Origin: Phycisphaerae bacterium
GTDB lineage: Bacteria > Planctomycetota > Phycisphaerae > Phycisphaerales > SM1A02
Assembly: GCA_002862325.1 (NCBI GenBank)
Contig: PKCT01000171.1
Coordinates: 1-27,813, forward strand
Length of the DNA: 27,813 nt
Reading direction: 5' to 3'
In this document: positions 1 through 7,007 of the stretch, piece by piece
How positions within the stretch are numbered: position 1 is the first letter of the stretch
How the letters are laid out: every line of letters begins with the position of its first letter
Position numbers and translations under genes: made by a program
The notes under the pieces: model-generated
The model's database searches: none
Seen by the model: the letters and a program-made list of their open reading frames with translations, nothing else
What the model was told of the DNA's origin: nothing

Positions 1-1
1 C

Positions 2-295
2 CTCTTCGAGGACGATCCCGATCTTCGGGACCTCGTGGTGCTCTTCGTCGACGAACTTGGTGGTCGGGTCGACTCGATACGTGCCGCCTTCGACGCGTCC
101 GACCTGGCCGAACTCCAGAACATCTCGCATCAACTCAAGGGTGCCGCGGGCGGATATGGATTCGATCCGATCGGAGATGCGGCTGGGAGGTTGGAGTACG
201 AACTCCTCGGAGACGAAGCCGACCTCTCGTGCCTTTCGGAACGGGTCGAGGATCTCATCACACTCTGTCGTGCCGCGGTTCGACCTCGGGATTGA
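2..295 (+). CDS. Hpt (histidine phosphotransfer) domain protein, 5' end outside window
   Basis: This is the C-terminal part of a reading frame that is already open at the first base, so the start lies upstream. The visible ~97 residues form a helical phosphotransfer (Hpt) domain. The motif SHQLKGAAGGYGF carries the histidine that would accept phosphate from a receiver domain, followed by the usual amphipathic helix ending in GRLE. Hpt domains relay phosphate between hybrid histidine kinases and response regulators in the cytoplasm. The next gene begins 23 bases after the stop and starts with a receiver domain, so the two probably form a phosphorelay in one operon. Whether this is a free Hpt protein or the tail of a hybrid kinase cannot be seen from the window. 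Confidence 0.85.
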   Translation, partial: LFEDDPDLRDLVVLFVDELGGRVDSIRAAFDASDLAELQNISHQLKGAAGGYGFDPIGDAAGRLEYELLGDEADLSCLSERVEDLITLCRAAVRPRD

Positions 296-318
296 TACCG
301 ATCGAATCGGAACCCATC

Positions 319-1254
319 ATGACCACGATCGATCAATCACCACCCATCGTCCTCGCCATCGACGATTCCGAACTGGTCCATCGACTGCTTCGAGCGCGAT
401 TGCGACACGAGCGCATCGACCTCCATTCGGTCGGAACCGCTCGCGAGGGGATCGAGATGGCGGAGAAGCTTCAACCGGACGTGATCCTGCTCGACATCGA
501 GTTGGAGGACATGGACGGTTTCGAGGTGCTTGCCCAACTCAAGGCCAATCCGAACACCCAGGACATCGCGGTCATCTTCGTATCGGCGAGCAATGAGACG
601 ATGGACCGCGTCAGGGGTCTCGACCTGGGAGCGGTCGACTTCGTGGGGAAACCCTTCGACGTCACCGAACTCAGGGCGCGGGTGCGTTCCGCACTTCGAA
701 TGCAGCGCCTCTTGAAGATGCTTTCCCAACGGGCCCAGATCGACGGGCTGACCGGACTGTGGAACAGAACCTATCTCGACGATCGCCTCGCGAGCGAAGT
801 GTCCGGATCGGTTCGATACCAGACCCCACTCTCCTTCGTGCTTTGCGACGTCGACCGGTTCAAGAACCTGAACGACACGTACGGTCACCCCTTCGGTGAC
901 GAGGTGCTCGAGCGGGTGGCGGGAATCCTCTCGAATGGTCGAGGCCCCGATGTGGCGTGCAGGTATGGAGGCGAGGAATTCGGATTGATCGTGCCTGGAA
1001 CCGAGGTTGAGGAGGCGTCCGAGCTTGCGGGTCGGTACCGAGAGGAGATCGAACTCCTGCGATGGGTGGACCGGCCGGGAGTTTCGGTGACCGCATCCTT
1101 CGGTGTGGCCGATCTCACGACCATTGACGGTTCCATCAGTCCGGAAGCTCTCATCGCGGCCGCGGACCAGGCGCTCTACCGGGCGAAGTCCGAAGGACGG
1201 AATCGGGTGGTGCAGGCGGGACCCGGCAAGTGGCCGAGATCACTCGTCGGTTGA
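319..1254 (+). CDS. Response regulator with GGDEF domain (diguanylate cyclase)
   Basis: The 311-residue protein has a receiver domain (about residues 10-125) followed by a GGDEF domain (about 140-305). The receiver shows the acidic pair D15/D16, the likely phosphoacceptor D59 in LLDIELED, and K111 in GKPFD. The cyclase half shows DGLTGLWNR, DVDRFKNLNDTYGH and an intact GGEEF signature at 217-221, so it should make cyclic di-GMP from two GTP. An RxxD inhibitory site (R208, D211) sits five residues before GGEEF, as in PleD-type enzymes, which predicts product feedback. I chose the ATG at 319 because it begins right before the receiver fold; an ATG at 229 overlaps the Hpt gene and adds unrelated residues. 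The upstream Hpt protein is its probable phosphodonor. The 3' end overlaps the convergent DUF1080 gene by 15 bases. Confidence 0.92.
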   Translation: MTTIDQSPPIVLAIDDSELVHRLLRARLRHERIDLHSVGTAREGIEMAEKLQPDVILLDIELEDMDGFEVLAQLKANPNTQDIAVIFVSASNETMDRVRGLDLGAVDFVGKPFDVTELRARVRSALRMQRLLKMLSQRAQIDGLTGLWNRTYLDDRLASEVSGSVRYQTPLSFVLCDVDRFKNLNDTYGHPFGDEVLERVAGILSNGRGPDVACRYGGEEFGLIVPGTEVEEASELAGRYREEIELLRWVDRPGVSVTASFGVADLTTIDGSISPEALIAAADQALYRAKSEGRNRVVQAGPGKWPRSLVG

Positions 1255-2430
1255 TCCCGATCCATTTATGATCTCTCGTTCGACAGTCGTCGGCGGATTC
1301 TCGACGATCCGGTGGATCGTCGCGCCGACTCCGGGTTCGGCGCGGATGCGGATCGGAAGCGGACCATCGATGTCGGGCGGACCGGGTTCGAGTGGAACGT
1401 CGTCGACGAAGACCCGGATGAGGTCTCGCCATCTCCAGACGAAGATTCGGCCAGGACCATCCGCATCTCCGAGGGGTGCCGGGACGGTCAACCTGTAACC
1501 CGGTCCGATCTCGGCTTCCCCGAGCTCGATCCTGAGGGATCCAATCGTCACCGTCGCTTCGATCGCGAGCCCGGATGGTCCGTCCGGAAGCGGGGTCGGC
1601 AACGTCAGATCGATCCCCTTCGTGCCGACGATGTAGCCACCCTGATCGGGGATCGCACCCCCCTCCACCATCATGGTCTGGGTCGGGTCGCCACCGACAT
1701 CCCGTGAGAGGACGACCTCCGGTTGTCGAATTCCGAGATCGACCAGCTCCAGACGGCGCCACGACACGTCGCAGTCGCCCGAATGCACCTGGAATCCGAT
1801 CATGCCGCGATCGTCCACGAAGTCGATGTGATCGACCGTGGGAACCCCATTCACCCAGGTCCGAATCCTCGGTCCGACCGCGAGGACCTCGTATCGATTC
1901 CACTTTCCCGGCACGAACGCCGCACGACCATCCAGATTGTCGGCAAGCGAACTCAACCAACCCCGCCTTGATTCGTCGTAGAGACCACCCGACCACGCGC
2001 GGGGCGATGGATCGATCTCGATCTGGTAGCCGATCATTCGATCGCCCTCGACTCGGCTTCGAATCTGGATTCCGGAGTTGCCGCCGTCGCGCTCGATCAG
2101 AACCTCGCATCTCAGAATGAAGTCGCCGAGGATCGTGGGATCGATTAGGAAGGCGTTTCGATCGGCCGTCCCCGAACCGTGGAGTACGAGCTCCCCGTCG
2201 ATCCGATCGATCGAGTAGTCGGCGGGGCCGCCAACGACCTTCCAGCCCTCCGGAATCGACGTACCCGTCAGAAGACGTCGTCCGCGTTCGACCGCCTTGG
2301 GAGATCGCCACCACCAGTCGGGTCCAGCCTCACCCAGTGATTCGAGCATCGGTGCGAAACCGCTCTTCGCGTCCTGTGGAGTCCCAATCGCCTGGAGGAG
2401 CAGTGTGATCAGCAGACAGGTGGTGTTCAT
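1240..2430 (-). CDS. DUF1080 (3-keto-disaccharide hydrolase-like) secreted protein
   Basis: This 396-residue protein begins with a short hydrophobic N-terminus that looks like an export signal. A concanavalin-like DUF1080 domain follows (about residues 60-235). Signature stretches are GNSGIQIR (117-124), GYQIEID (134-140) and GGLYDE (148-153), which line the pocket in this family. DUF1080 proteins are greatly expanded in planctomycetes and some act as 3-keto-glycoside hydrolases. The C-terminal ~150 residues are not recognised and may be a second beta-sandwich. The start is supported by a TAAGGT hexamer six bases before the ATG, a spacing repeated at other genes here. It is divergently transcribed from the haem-binding dehydrogenase-like gene, 71 bases away, a pairing that fits extracytoplasmic sugar oxidation and cleavage, though the substrate is unknown. 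Confidence 0.85.
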   Translation of the reverse strand: MNTTCLLITLLLQAIGTPQDAKSGFAPMLESLGEAGPDWWWRSPKAVERGRRLLTGTSIPEGWKVVGGPADYSIDRIDGELVLHGSGTADRNAFLIDPTILGDFILRCEVLIERDGGNSGIQIRSRVEGDRMIGYQIEIDPSPRAWSGGLYDESRRGWLSSLADNLDGRAAFVPGKWNRYEVLAVGPRIRTWVNGVPTVDHIDFVDDRGMIGFQVHSGDCDVSWRRLELVDLGIRQPEVVLSRDVGGDPTQTMMVEGGAIPDQGGYIVGTKGIDLTLPTPLPDGPSGLAIEATVTIGSLRIELGEAEIGPGYRLTVPAPLGDADGPGRIFVWRWRDLIRVFVDDVPLEPGPPDIDGPLPIRIRAEPGVGATIHRIVENPPTTVEREIINGSGSTDE

Positions 2431-2436
2431 CGTGGC

Positions 2437-2442
2437 ACCTTA
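2437..2442 (-). promoter_or_regulatory. Putative -10 element of the DUF1080 gene, leaderless spacing
   Basis: On the minus strand TAAGGT is followed by exactly six bases and then the ATG. A -10 element at this distance would place the transcription start at the start codon, so the mRNA would lack a 5' leader. No convincing -35 box is visible. Confidence 0.5.
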
Positions 2443-2466
2443 ACCACGGATCGGTCGTCTATCACC

Positions 2467-2495
2467 TTCGAATCGGTCGACGACTGTTCTACAAT
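2467..2495 (+). promoter_or_regulatory. Putative promoter of the haem-binding dehydrogenase gene, leaderless spacing
   Basis: TACAAT at 2490-2495 is a near-consensus -10 box and is followed by six bases and the ATG at 2502. A weak TTCGAA at 2467-2472 lies 17 bases upstream at the -35 position. No Shine-Dalgarno sequence precedes the ATG, consistent with a leaderless message. Confidence 0.6.
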
Positions 2496-2501
2496 TTCCC
2501 C

Positions 2502-5093
2502 ATGCACCTTCGCGCCATGGCATCGCTTTCCGGTCTCCTCACCGTTCTCCCGGTGTCCGGAATCGTCGCCGCGCAGAATGGAGACCAGGCGGGAGAGGTC
2601 CAGCGTTCGATGCCCGACGAATGGAAGGTCGATGGCGCACCACTCCTCGACGCCGCGGCGTCCGGTGCCGCGCTGGTGGTCGAACCGGGTCTTCGGGTCG
2701 ATCTCGTCGCATCGGAACCGCTTGTGGGTGATCCCGTGCAGATCGTCTTCGATTCCAGAGGGGATCTCTGGGTTCTGGAGATGCGTGGCTACATGCCGGA
2801 TGCGGATGGATCGAACGAGCGAGCACCGGTGGGTTGCGTCGCCAGATTGAGGGATATTGATGGCGACGGCGTCATGGATGAACGAACGCCGTTCCTCGAG
2901 GATCTGATCCTCCCCCGCGCGATCGCGCCCGCCTTCGAAGGCATCCTGTTGGTGGAACCTCCCCACCTCGTCTTCGCGAGCGATCGGGATGGAGATGGTC
3001 GGTGCGATCACACCCAGGTTCTCGCGTCGGAGTTCGGTGGCCTCGACAACCCCGAACACGCGGGCAATGGACTCCGATACGGAATCGACAATTGGTACGA
3101 GACGTCGCAACACCACCAATCCTTTCGCCTGCATCGCCGGAGCGACGGTCGGATCCAGGTCGAGACCCGAGATCATCCGAGCCACGGTCAGTGGGGCGTT
3201 GCACGGGACGACTCCGGGAGACTGTTCTATTCACCGAACAGCGATCCCCTCATCGGCGACGAGTTTCCCAAGCATTACGGCGGCAGGAATCCCGGCGTGG
3301 GCGATTTTCCCCCCGGACCGAGGCGAGTCGTGGACGATCACGAGACCTGGCCGATTCGTCGGAATCCCGGCGTCAACCGCGGCTATCGGGAGGGTGTTCT
3401 CCGGGAGGATGGGACGCTCCGCCGGTTCACCGCGGCCTGCGCACCCGAGGTCTACCGCGGTACCGCGATCAAGGGCGCCTACGGAGACGCCTTCGTCTGC
3501 GAACCCGCCGGCAATCTCGTCAAGCGATTCGATCTCGTCGATGAGGACGGTGTTCCCGTGGGGTCACCGGCATACGAAGGTCGTGAATTCCTCGCCTCGA
3601 GCGACGAACGTTTTCGACCGGTATCGATCGCCACGGGTCCGGATGGCGGTCTCTACGTCGCCGACTTCGCTCGTGGTGTGGTCCAGCATCGAATCTACAT
3701 GACCACCTGGCTTCGCGACCAGGTCGACGAACGTGGTCTCGCCACACCCGTCGGTCGAGGTCGGATCTGGCGGATCGTCGACGAGGATGCGCCTGGAGGC
3801 CCTGCCCGACTGAACCTGCATCGACGCTCGGACGATGATCTGGTCGATGTCATGGTCGAGGATCTGAACGGATGGCGGCGCGACACCGCCCAGAGGCTTC
3901 TCGTCGAACGATCGGCGATCGAGGTCGAGGACCGCCTTCGATCGATCGCGATGGATGAAGGATCGTCCATCACATCGCGACTGCACTGCATGTGGACGCT
4001 CGAGGGGATCGGCCTCGTCGACTCGGCGATGATCGAGGCTCTCGTGCGCGATCCCGATCCCATGGTTCGGGAACACGCGGCACGGGTATCCGAATCGATA
4101 CCAACCTATATCGCCGGTCCGGTGCTGGAGGGGCTTCTGTTCGATCCGAACGCTCGGGTGCGGGTCCAGGCGGTCCTTTCTTTGGGTGAACTCCCAAGCG
4201 CAGACGCGTTCTCGGGATTCGAGACGGCTCTTCGACTGGGTGGACGCGACGCGCGCATTCGCGCCGCCATCCGAAGTGGCCTCGGGGATCGTGAGGTCGA
4301 TTTTCTCCGCGCTCGAGTCCGGCCGGGTCGTGGTTGGCTCTCGGAGTCGGGATCCTTGCAGAGGATGTTCATCTCCGAGATCGTGTCTGGACTGCTTCGA
4401 CGTCGTAACCCCCGGGATGCGACCCGAATCCTGGCACTCGCCATGGAGCTTCGCGATGCGCGACCCGGCTGCGCATCACTTCTTCTGGACGAGGTCGCAT
4501 CGGCGATGAAGCTGGATACGGCGAGACCGAGATCCCTGCTTCTCGAGGGTGAGCCCGCCGGGTGGTCGCGAGTCGTGGATTCGGCGGCCTTGGGATCCGA
4601 CGATCGACGAAACATCCCCTCCACCGTCGATCGCATGGACGAGCATCTCGTGTGGCCGGGGCGTCCGAACGTCGAGGCCCAAGACCTTGAGATCGATCCG
4701 CGAAGACAGGTGGCTCGGGGAAGACGGCTGTACACGCACTGCATGGCCTGCCATCAACCGAATGGTCGAGGTCTCACACCCCTCTATCCCCCACTCGATG
4801 GAAGCGAGTACGTGGTCGGTGACCCTCGTCGTCTGGCGAGGATCCTGATGCACGGGATCGAAGGACCCATCGAGGTTCTTGGTGAGCGATACGATCAGGC
4901 CATGCCCGCGGCACCGATCTCTCGCGACGCGGATCTCGCGGCCGTGATGACCTACATCCGCCAGGCGTGGAGCAACGACGCTGCACCGGTCGATCCGTCC
5001 ATCGTTTCATCGGTTCGGGCCGCTCATCCGGATCGTCGACGTCCCTGGACGGCGACCGACCTGGATTCGATCACCGAGATTCCAGGCGAGTGA
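2502..5093 (+). CDS. PVC-type haem-binding 'membrane-bound dehydrogenase' with HEAT repeats and cytochrome c
   Basis: This 863-residue exported protein has an N-terminal signal sequence ending near AAQN. A beta-propeller-like domain (about 55-430) follows, of the type annotated in planctomycetes and verrucomicrobia as a putative membrane-bound dehydrogenase. It contains DxDGDG-type loops (IDGDGVMD, DRDGDGRCD) that may bind calcium. A middle helical part (about 450-620) looks like HEAT repeats. The C-terminus is a class I cytochrome c with the haem-attachment motif CMACH (C747, C750, H751) and a likely methionine ligand M801 in AMPA. The protein is therefore probably a periplasmic redox enzyme passing electrons through its own haem. 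The substrate is unknown; the divergent DUF1080 neighbour suggests a sugar or polyol. The in-frame ATG at 2517 is an alternative start, but promoter spacing favours 2502. The 3' end overlaps the convergent TolC gene by 23 bases. Confidence 0.85.
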   Translation: MHLRAMASLSGLLTVLPVSGIVAAQNGDQAGEVQRSMPDEWKVDGAPLLDAAASGAALVVEPGLRVDLVASEPLVGDPVQIVFDSRGDLWVLEMRGYMPDADGSNERAPVGCVARLRDIDGDGVMDERTPFLEDLILPRAIAPAFEGILLVEPPHLVFASDRDGDGRCDHTQVLASEFGGLDNPEHAGNGLRYGIDNWYETSQHHQSFRLHRRSDGRIQVETRDHPSHGQWGVARDDSGRLFYSPNSDPLIGDEFPKHYGGRNPGVGDFPPGPRRVVDDHETWPIRRNPGVNRGYREGVLREDGTLRRFTAACAPEVYRGTAIKGAYGDAFVCEPAGNLVKRFDLVDEDGVPVGSPAYEGREFLASSDERFRPVSIATGPDGGLYVADFARGVVQHRIYMTTWLRDQVDERGLATPVGRGRIWRIVDEDAPGGPARLNLHRRSDDDLVDVMVEDLNGWRRDTAQRLLVERSAIEVEDRLRSIAMDEGSSITSRLHCMWTLEGIGLVDSAMIEALVRDPDPMVREHAARVSESIPTYIAGPVLEGLLFDPNARVRVQAVLSLGELPSADAFSGFETALRLGGRDARIRAAIRSGLGDREVDFLRARVRPGRGWLSESGSLQRMFISEIVSGLLRRRNPRDATRILALAMELRDARPGCASLLLDEVASAMKLDTARPRSLLLEGEPAGWSRVVDSAALGSDDRRNIPSTVDRMDEHLVWPGRPNVEAQDLEIDPRRQVARGRRLYTHCMACHQPNGRGLTPLYPPLDGSEYVVGDPRRLARILMHGIEGPIEVLGERYDQAMPAAPISRDADLAAVMTYIRQAWSNDAAPVDPSIVSSVRAAHPDRRRPWTATDLDSITEIPGE

Positions 5094-6807
5094 TTTCGCC
5101 GACGGGCATGTTCGGCAGCGGCTGAAGCCTGCCCTCGGGTGTGACTCGGAGCATGCCGACCTCGTTCAGGTGGTTGAGGATCGCGACCTGGAGATTCCGC
5201 TTTGCTTCGTCCCGGGCATCCTCGGCGTCGCGAAGTCCACTGACCGCGTCGGTCCGGTCGCGGGCATTGGCACGATCAGGCGCGGCGTCGATCGATGCGA
5301 TTCGGTTCTGCGCAATCTCGACATTGCGTTCCTGGAGAAGCAGTGAGAACTGCGCTTGATCGATGTCTCGAAGCGTCTGTCGGACGTCGACCGCAGCGTT
5401 GTCGAGCGTCTGCTGATAGACCCGTTCCCCCTGGGCGTACCGAACCTGGGCGGCGCGAACCGCGACCGCTTCGTTGATTCGATCGAGAGGAAGACTGAGG
5501 TTGATTCCACCTGCGTACAACGCCTCGCTGAAGTCGAAGTTGACGCCATCCGTCAATTGGGGGTCGTTGGTCCGGACTCTCGCGATTAGATCCAGGTCGG
5601 GAAGCATTCCGTTCTCAGCGAGGTCGATCTGACGACGGAGGTCCTCGAGACGGTCTCGGGCGGTCTGGAGGTCGAGCCGGAAGTCGAATGCTCGGCGGAC
5701 CGAGTCGTCCTGGGTCGTCTCGGGGATCGGCAGTTGGAGCTCGATGGGCACGATGGTAATTCGCTGCTCGGGATTCATTCCGATCCGGACCTTGAACCGG
5801 TCAAGGGCGAGCCTGAATCGATCCTGCTGCCTCGCCAGGTCGTCCAGCGCGAACAGGGTCGCCTGCCGGGCGAGGTCGGCCTGGAAGGGATCCTCGCGAC
5901 CCGCGGCCACGAGGGCACCCTCTCGCTCCTCGACCTGGCGATTGAGATCCACGCTTCGCTTCGCGTTCTCGATCGCATTCAGCCTCAGGACCAGGTCCAG
6001 ATAGTCCGTGATGATCGACACGAGGAAGTCGCGTCGGAAGGTCTCGAACGATCGTGATGCGTAGACGAGGTCGCGTCGGCTCTGGATGAGCGATTCCCGG
6101 GCGGCCAGTCCCGATCCCTTGAGAAGCGGGATTCGTCCATCGAGTACGAAGGTCGCGCTGTGAATCCCGTCTCCGAGCGACGCGTCGTCGATCTCCTCGG
6201 TGAGTTCGGCGATGAACCGTGCGGTGACTTCTCCGCCGAAAGGGAGGTTCTGGCGGACGCCGAAGTCGTTGATTGCGCGAAAGGCCGATTCGTATCGTGG
6301 ATCCAGGCCCTGGCCTGCTTCGACCGACGTGTCGTTGAAGAACTGGGGAGCGAAGAGGTGCTCCGCCGTCACGACTCCCAGCGCGGCGAGCAAGTACGAC
6401 TCCTCCGCCCCTGTGTATTCGATGGAATTGGTCGATGCCCACCTGAGCGCGCCGTCGAGCGGAAGGGGATCAGCCTCCGCATCCCGTTCCTCATCGGCGC
6501 GGATGCGATCGAGAACCGCTTCGGCCTCGGCATCTGGTTCCTGGACCGCTTGGAAGTCCAGATCCTCCGCCGCCGGGTCGACCGTCGGGGGATTCTGCAG
6601 ATTTCCGGTTTCCCGGGGCAGTGGATTTCCGACGACGTAGCGATCGGGTTGGAGGTCGACTCGATCGCCGACCCCGCCCGCGAGACTGGCCTGTCGGTCC
6701 TTGATCAGATCGTCCGTCCGGACGGTGACTTCTTCCATGGGCATCCGACAGCCGACCGCGAGCATCGCGAGGGGGACAAAACACACCTTTACCGAATCAA
6801 ATCGCAT
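5071..6807 (-). CDS. TolC-family outer-membrane efflux protein
   Basis: The 578-residue protein has an N-terminal signal ending in LAVGC, which may be a weak lipobox (the cysteine would be lipidated). About 130 acidic, proline-rich residues follow, and then two outer-membrane-efflux repeats rich in long amphipathic helices (for example the RDRLEDLRRQIDLAEN and NAAVDVRQTLRDIDQAQ stretches). TolC trimers form the outer-membrane channel of tripartite export pumps. No membrane-fusion or inner-membrane pump gene is adjacent, so the partner must be elsewhere. I chose the ATG at 6807, which follows GGAACGAG at fair spacing; an upstream TTG at 6822 would add five residues. The product is longer than typical TolC because of the N-terminal acidic region. 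The gene is convergent with the cytochrome gene and divergent from the GH35-like gene. Confidence 0.88.
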   Translation of the reverse strand: MRFDSVKVCFVPLAMLAVGCRMPMEEVTVRTDDLIKDRQASLAGGVGDRVDLQPDRYVVGNPLPRETGNLQNPPTVDPAAEDLDFQAVQEPDAEAEAVLDRIRADEERDAEADPLPLDGALRWASTNSIEYTGAEESYLLAALGVVTAEHLFAPQFFNDTSVEAGQGLDPRYESAFRAINDFGVRQNLPFGGEVTARFIAELTEEIDDASLGDGIHSATFVLDGRIPLLKGSGLAARESLIQSRRDLVYASRSFETFRRDFLVSIITDYLDLVLRLNAIENAKRSVDLNRQVEEREGALVAAGREDPFQADLARQATLFALDDLARQQDRFRLALDRFKVRIGMNPEQRITIVPIELQLPIPETTQDDSVRRAFDFRLDLQTARDRLEDLRRQIDLAENGMLPDLDLIARVRTNDPQLTDGVNFDFSEALYAGGINLSLPLDRINEAVAVRAAQVRYAQGERVYQQTLDNAAVDVRQTLRDIDQAQFSLLLQERNVEIAQNRIASIDAAPDRANARDRTDAVSGLRDAEDARDEAKRNLQVAILNHLNEVGMLRVTPEGRLQPLPNMPVGEITRLESR

Positions 6808-7007
6808 GGCCACTCGTTCCAAGATCCCGGGGTCTGGGTTTCGAGGCGGTCAGCCTATCGGATGCTGGGACGCCGACACCATTTTTTGCCGATCCAGACC
6901 TTCCTGATGCTCGTATTCAGGAGAACGGGGTCGTCCTCGGCGGTTTCAGTTGGGATCCCGTCAGGCGTGCGAGTCCAAGGGCCGGCCCGGATCGAAGTCG
7001 AGAGCCT
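6808..7007. other. Divergent intergenic region between TolC-like and GH35-like genes
   Basis: These 200 bases hold no convincing ORF. On the minus strand TAGGCT (6857-6852) is a possible -10 box for the efflux gene, about 45 bases before its ATG. No clear promoter for the plus-strand gene is visible. A short imperfect hairpin (CCTGA...TCAGG) lies near 6904-6922 and is of uncertain meaning. Confidence 0.3.

Noticed and set aside
1151..2314. A long 387-codon minus-strand ORF.
   Set aside because: It is a frame shadow of the DUF1080 gene, dominated by Arg, Asp and Ser with no recognisable domain.
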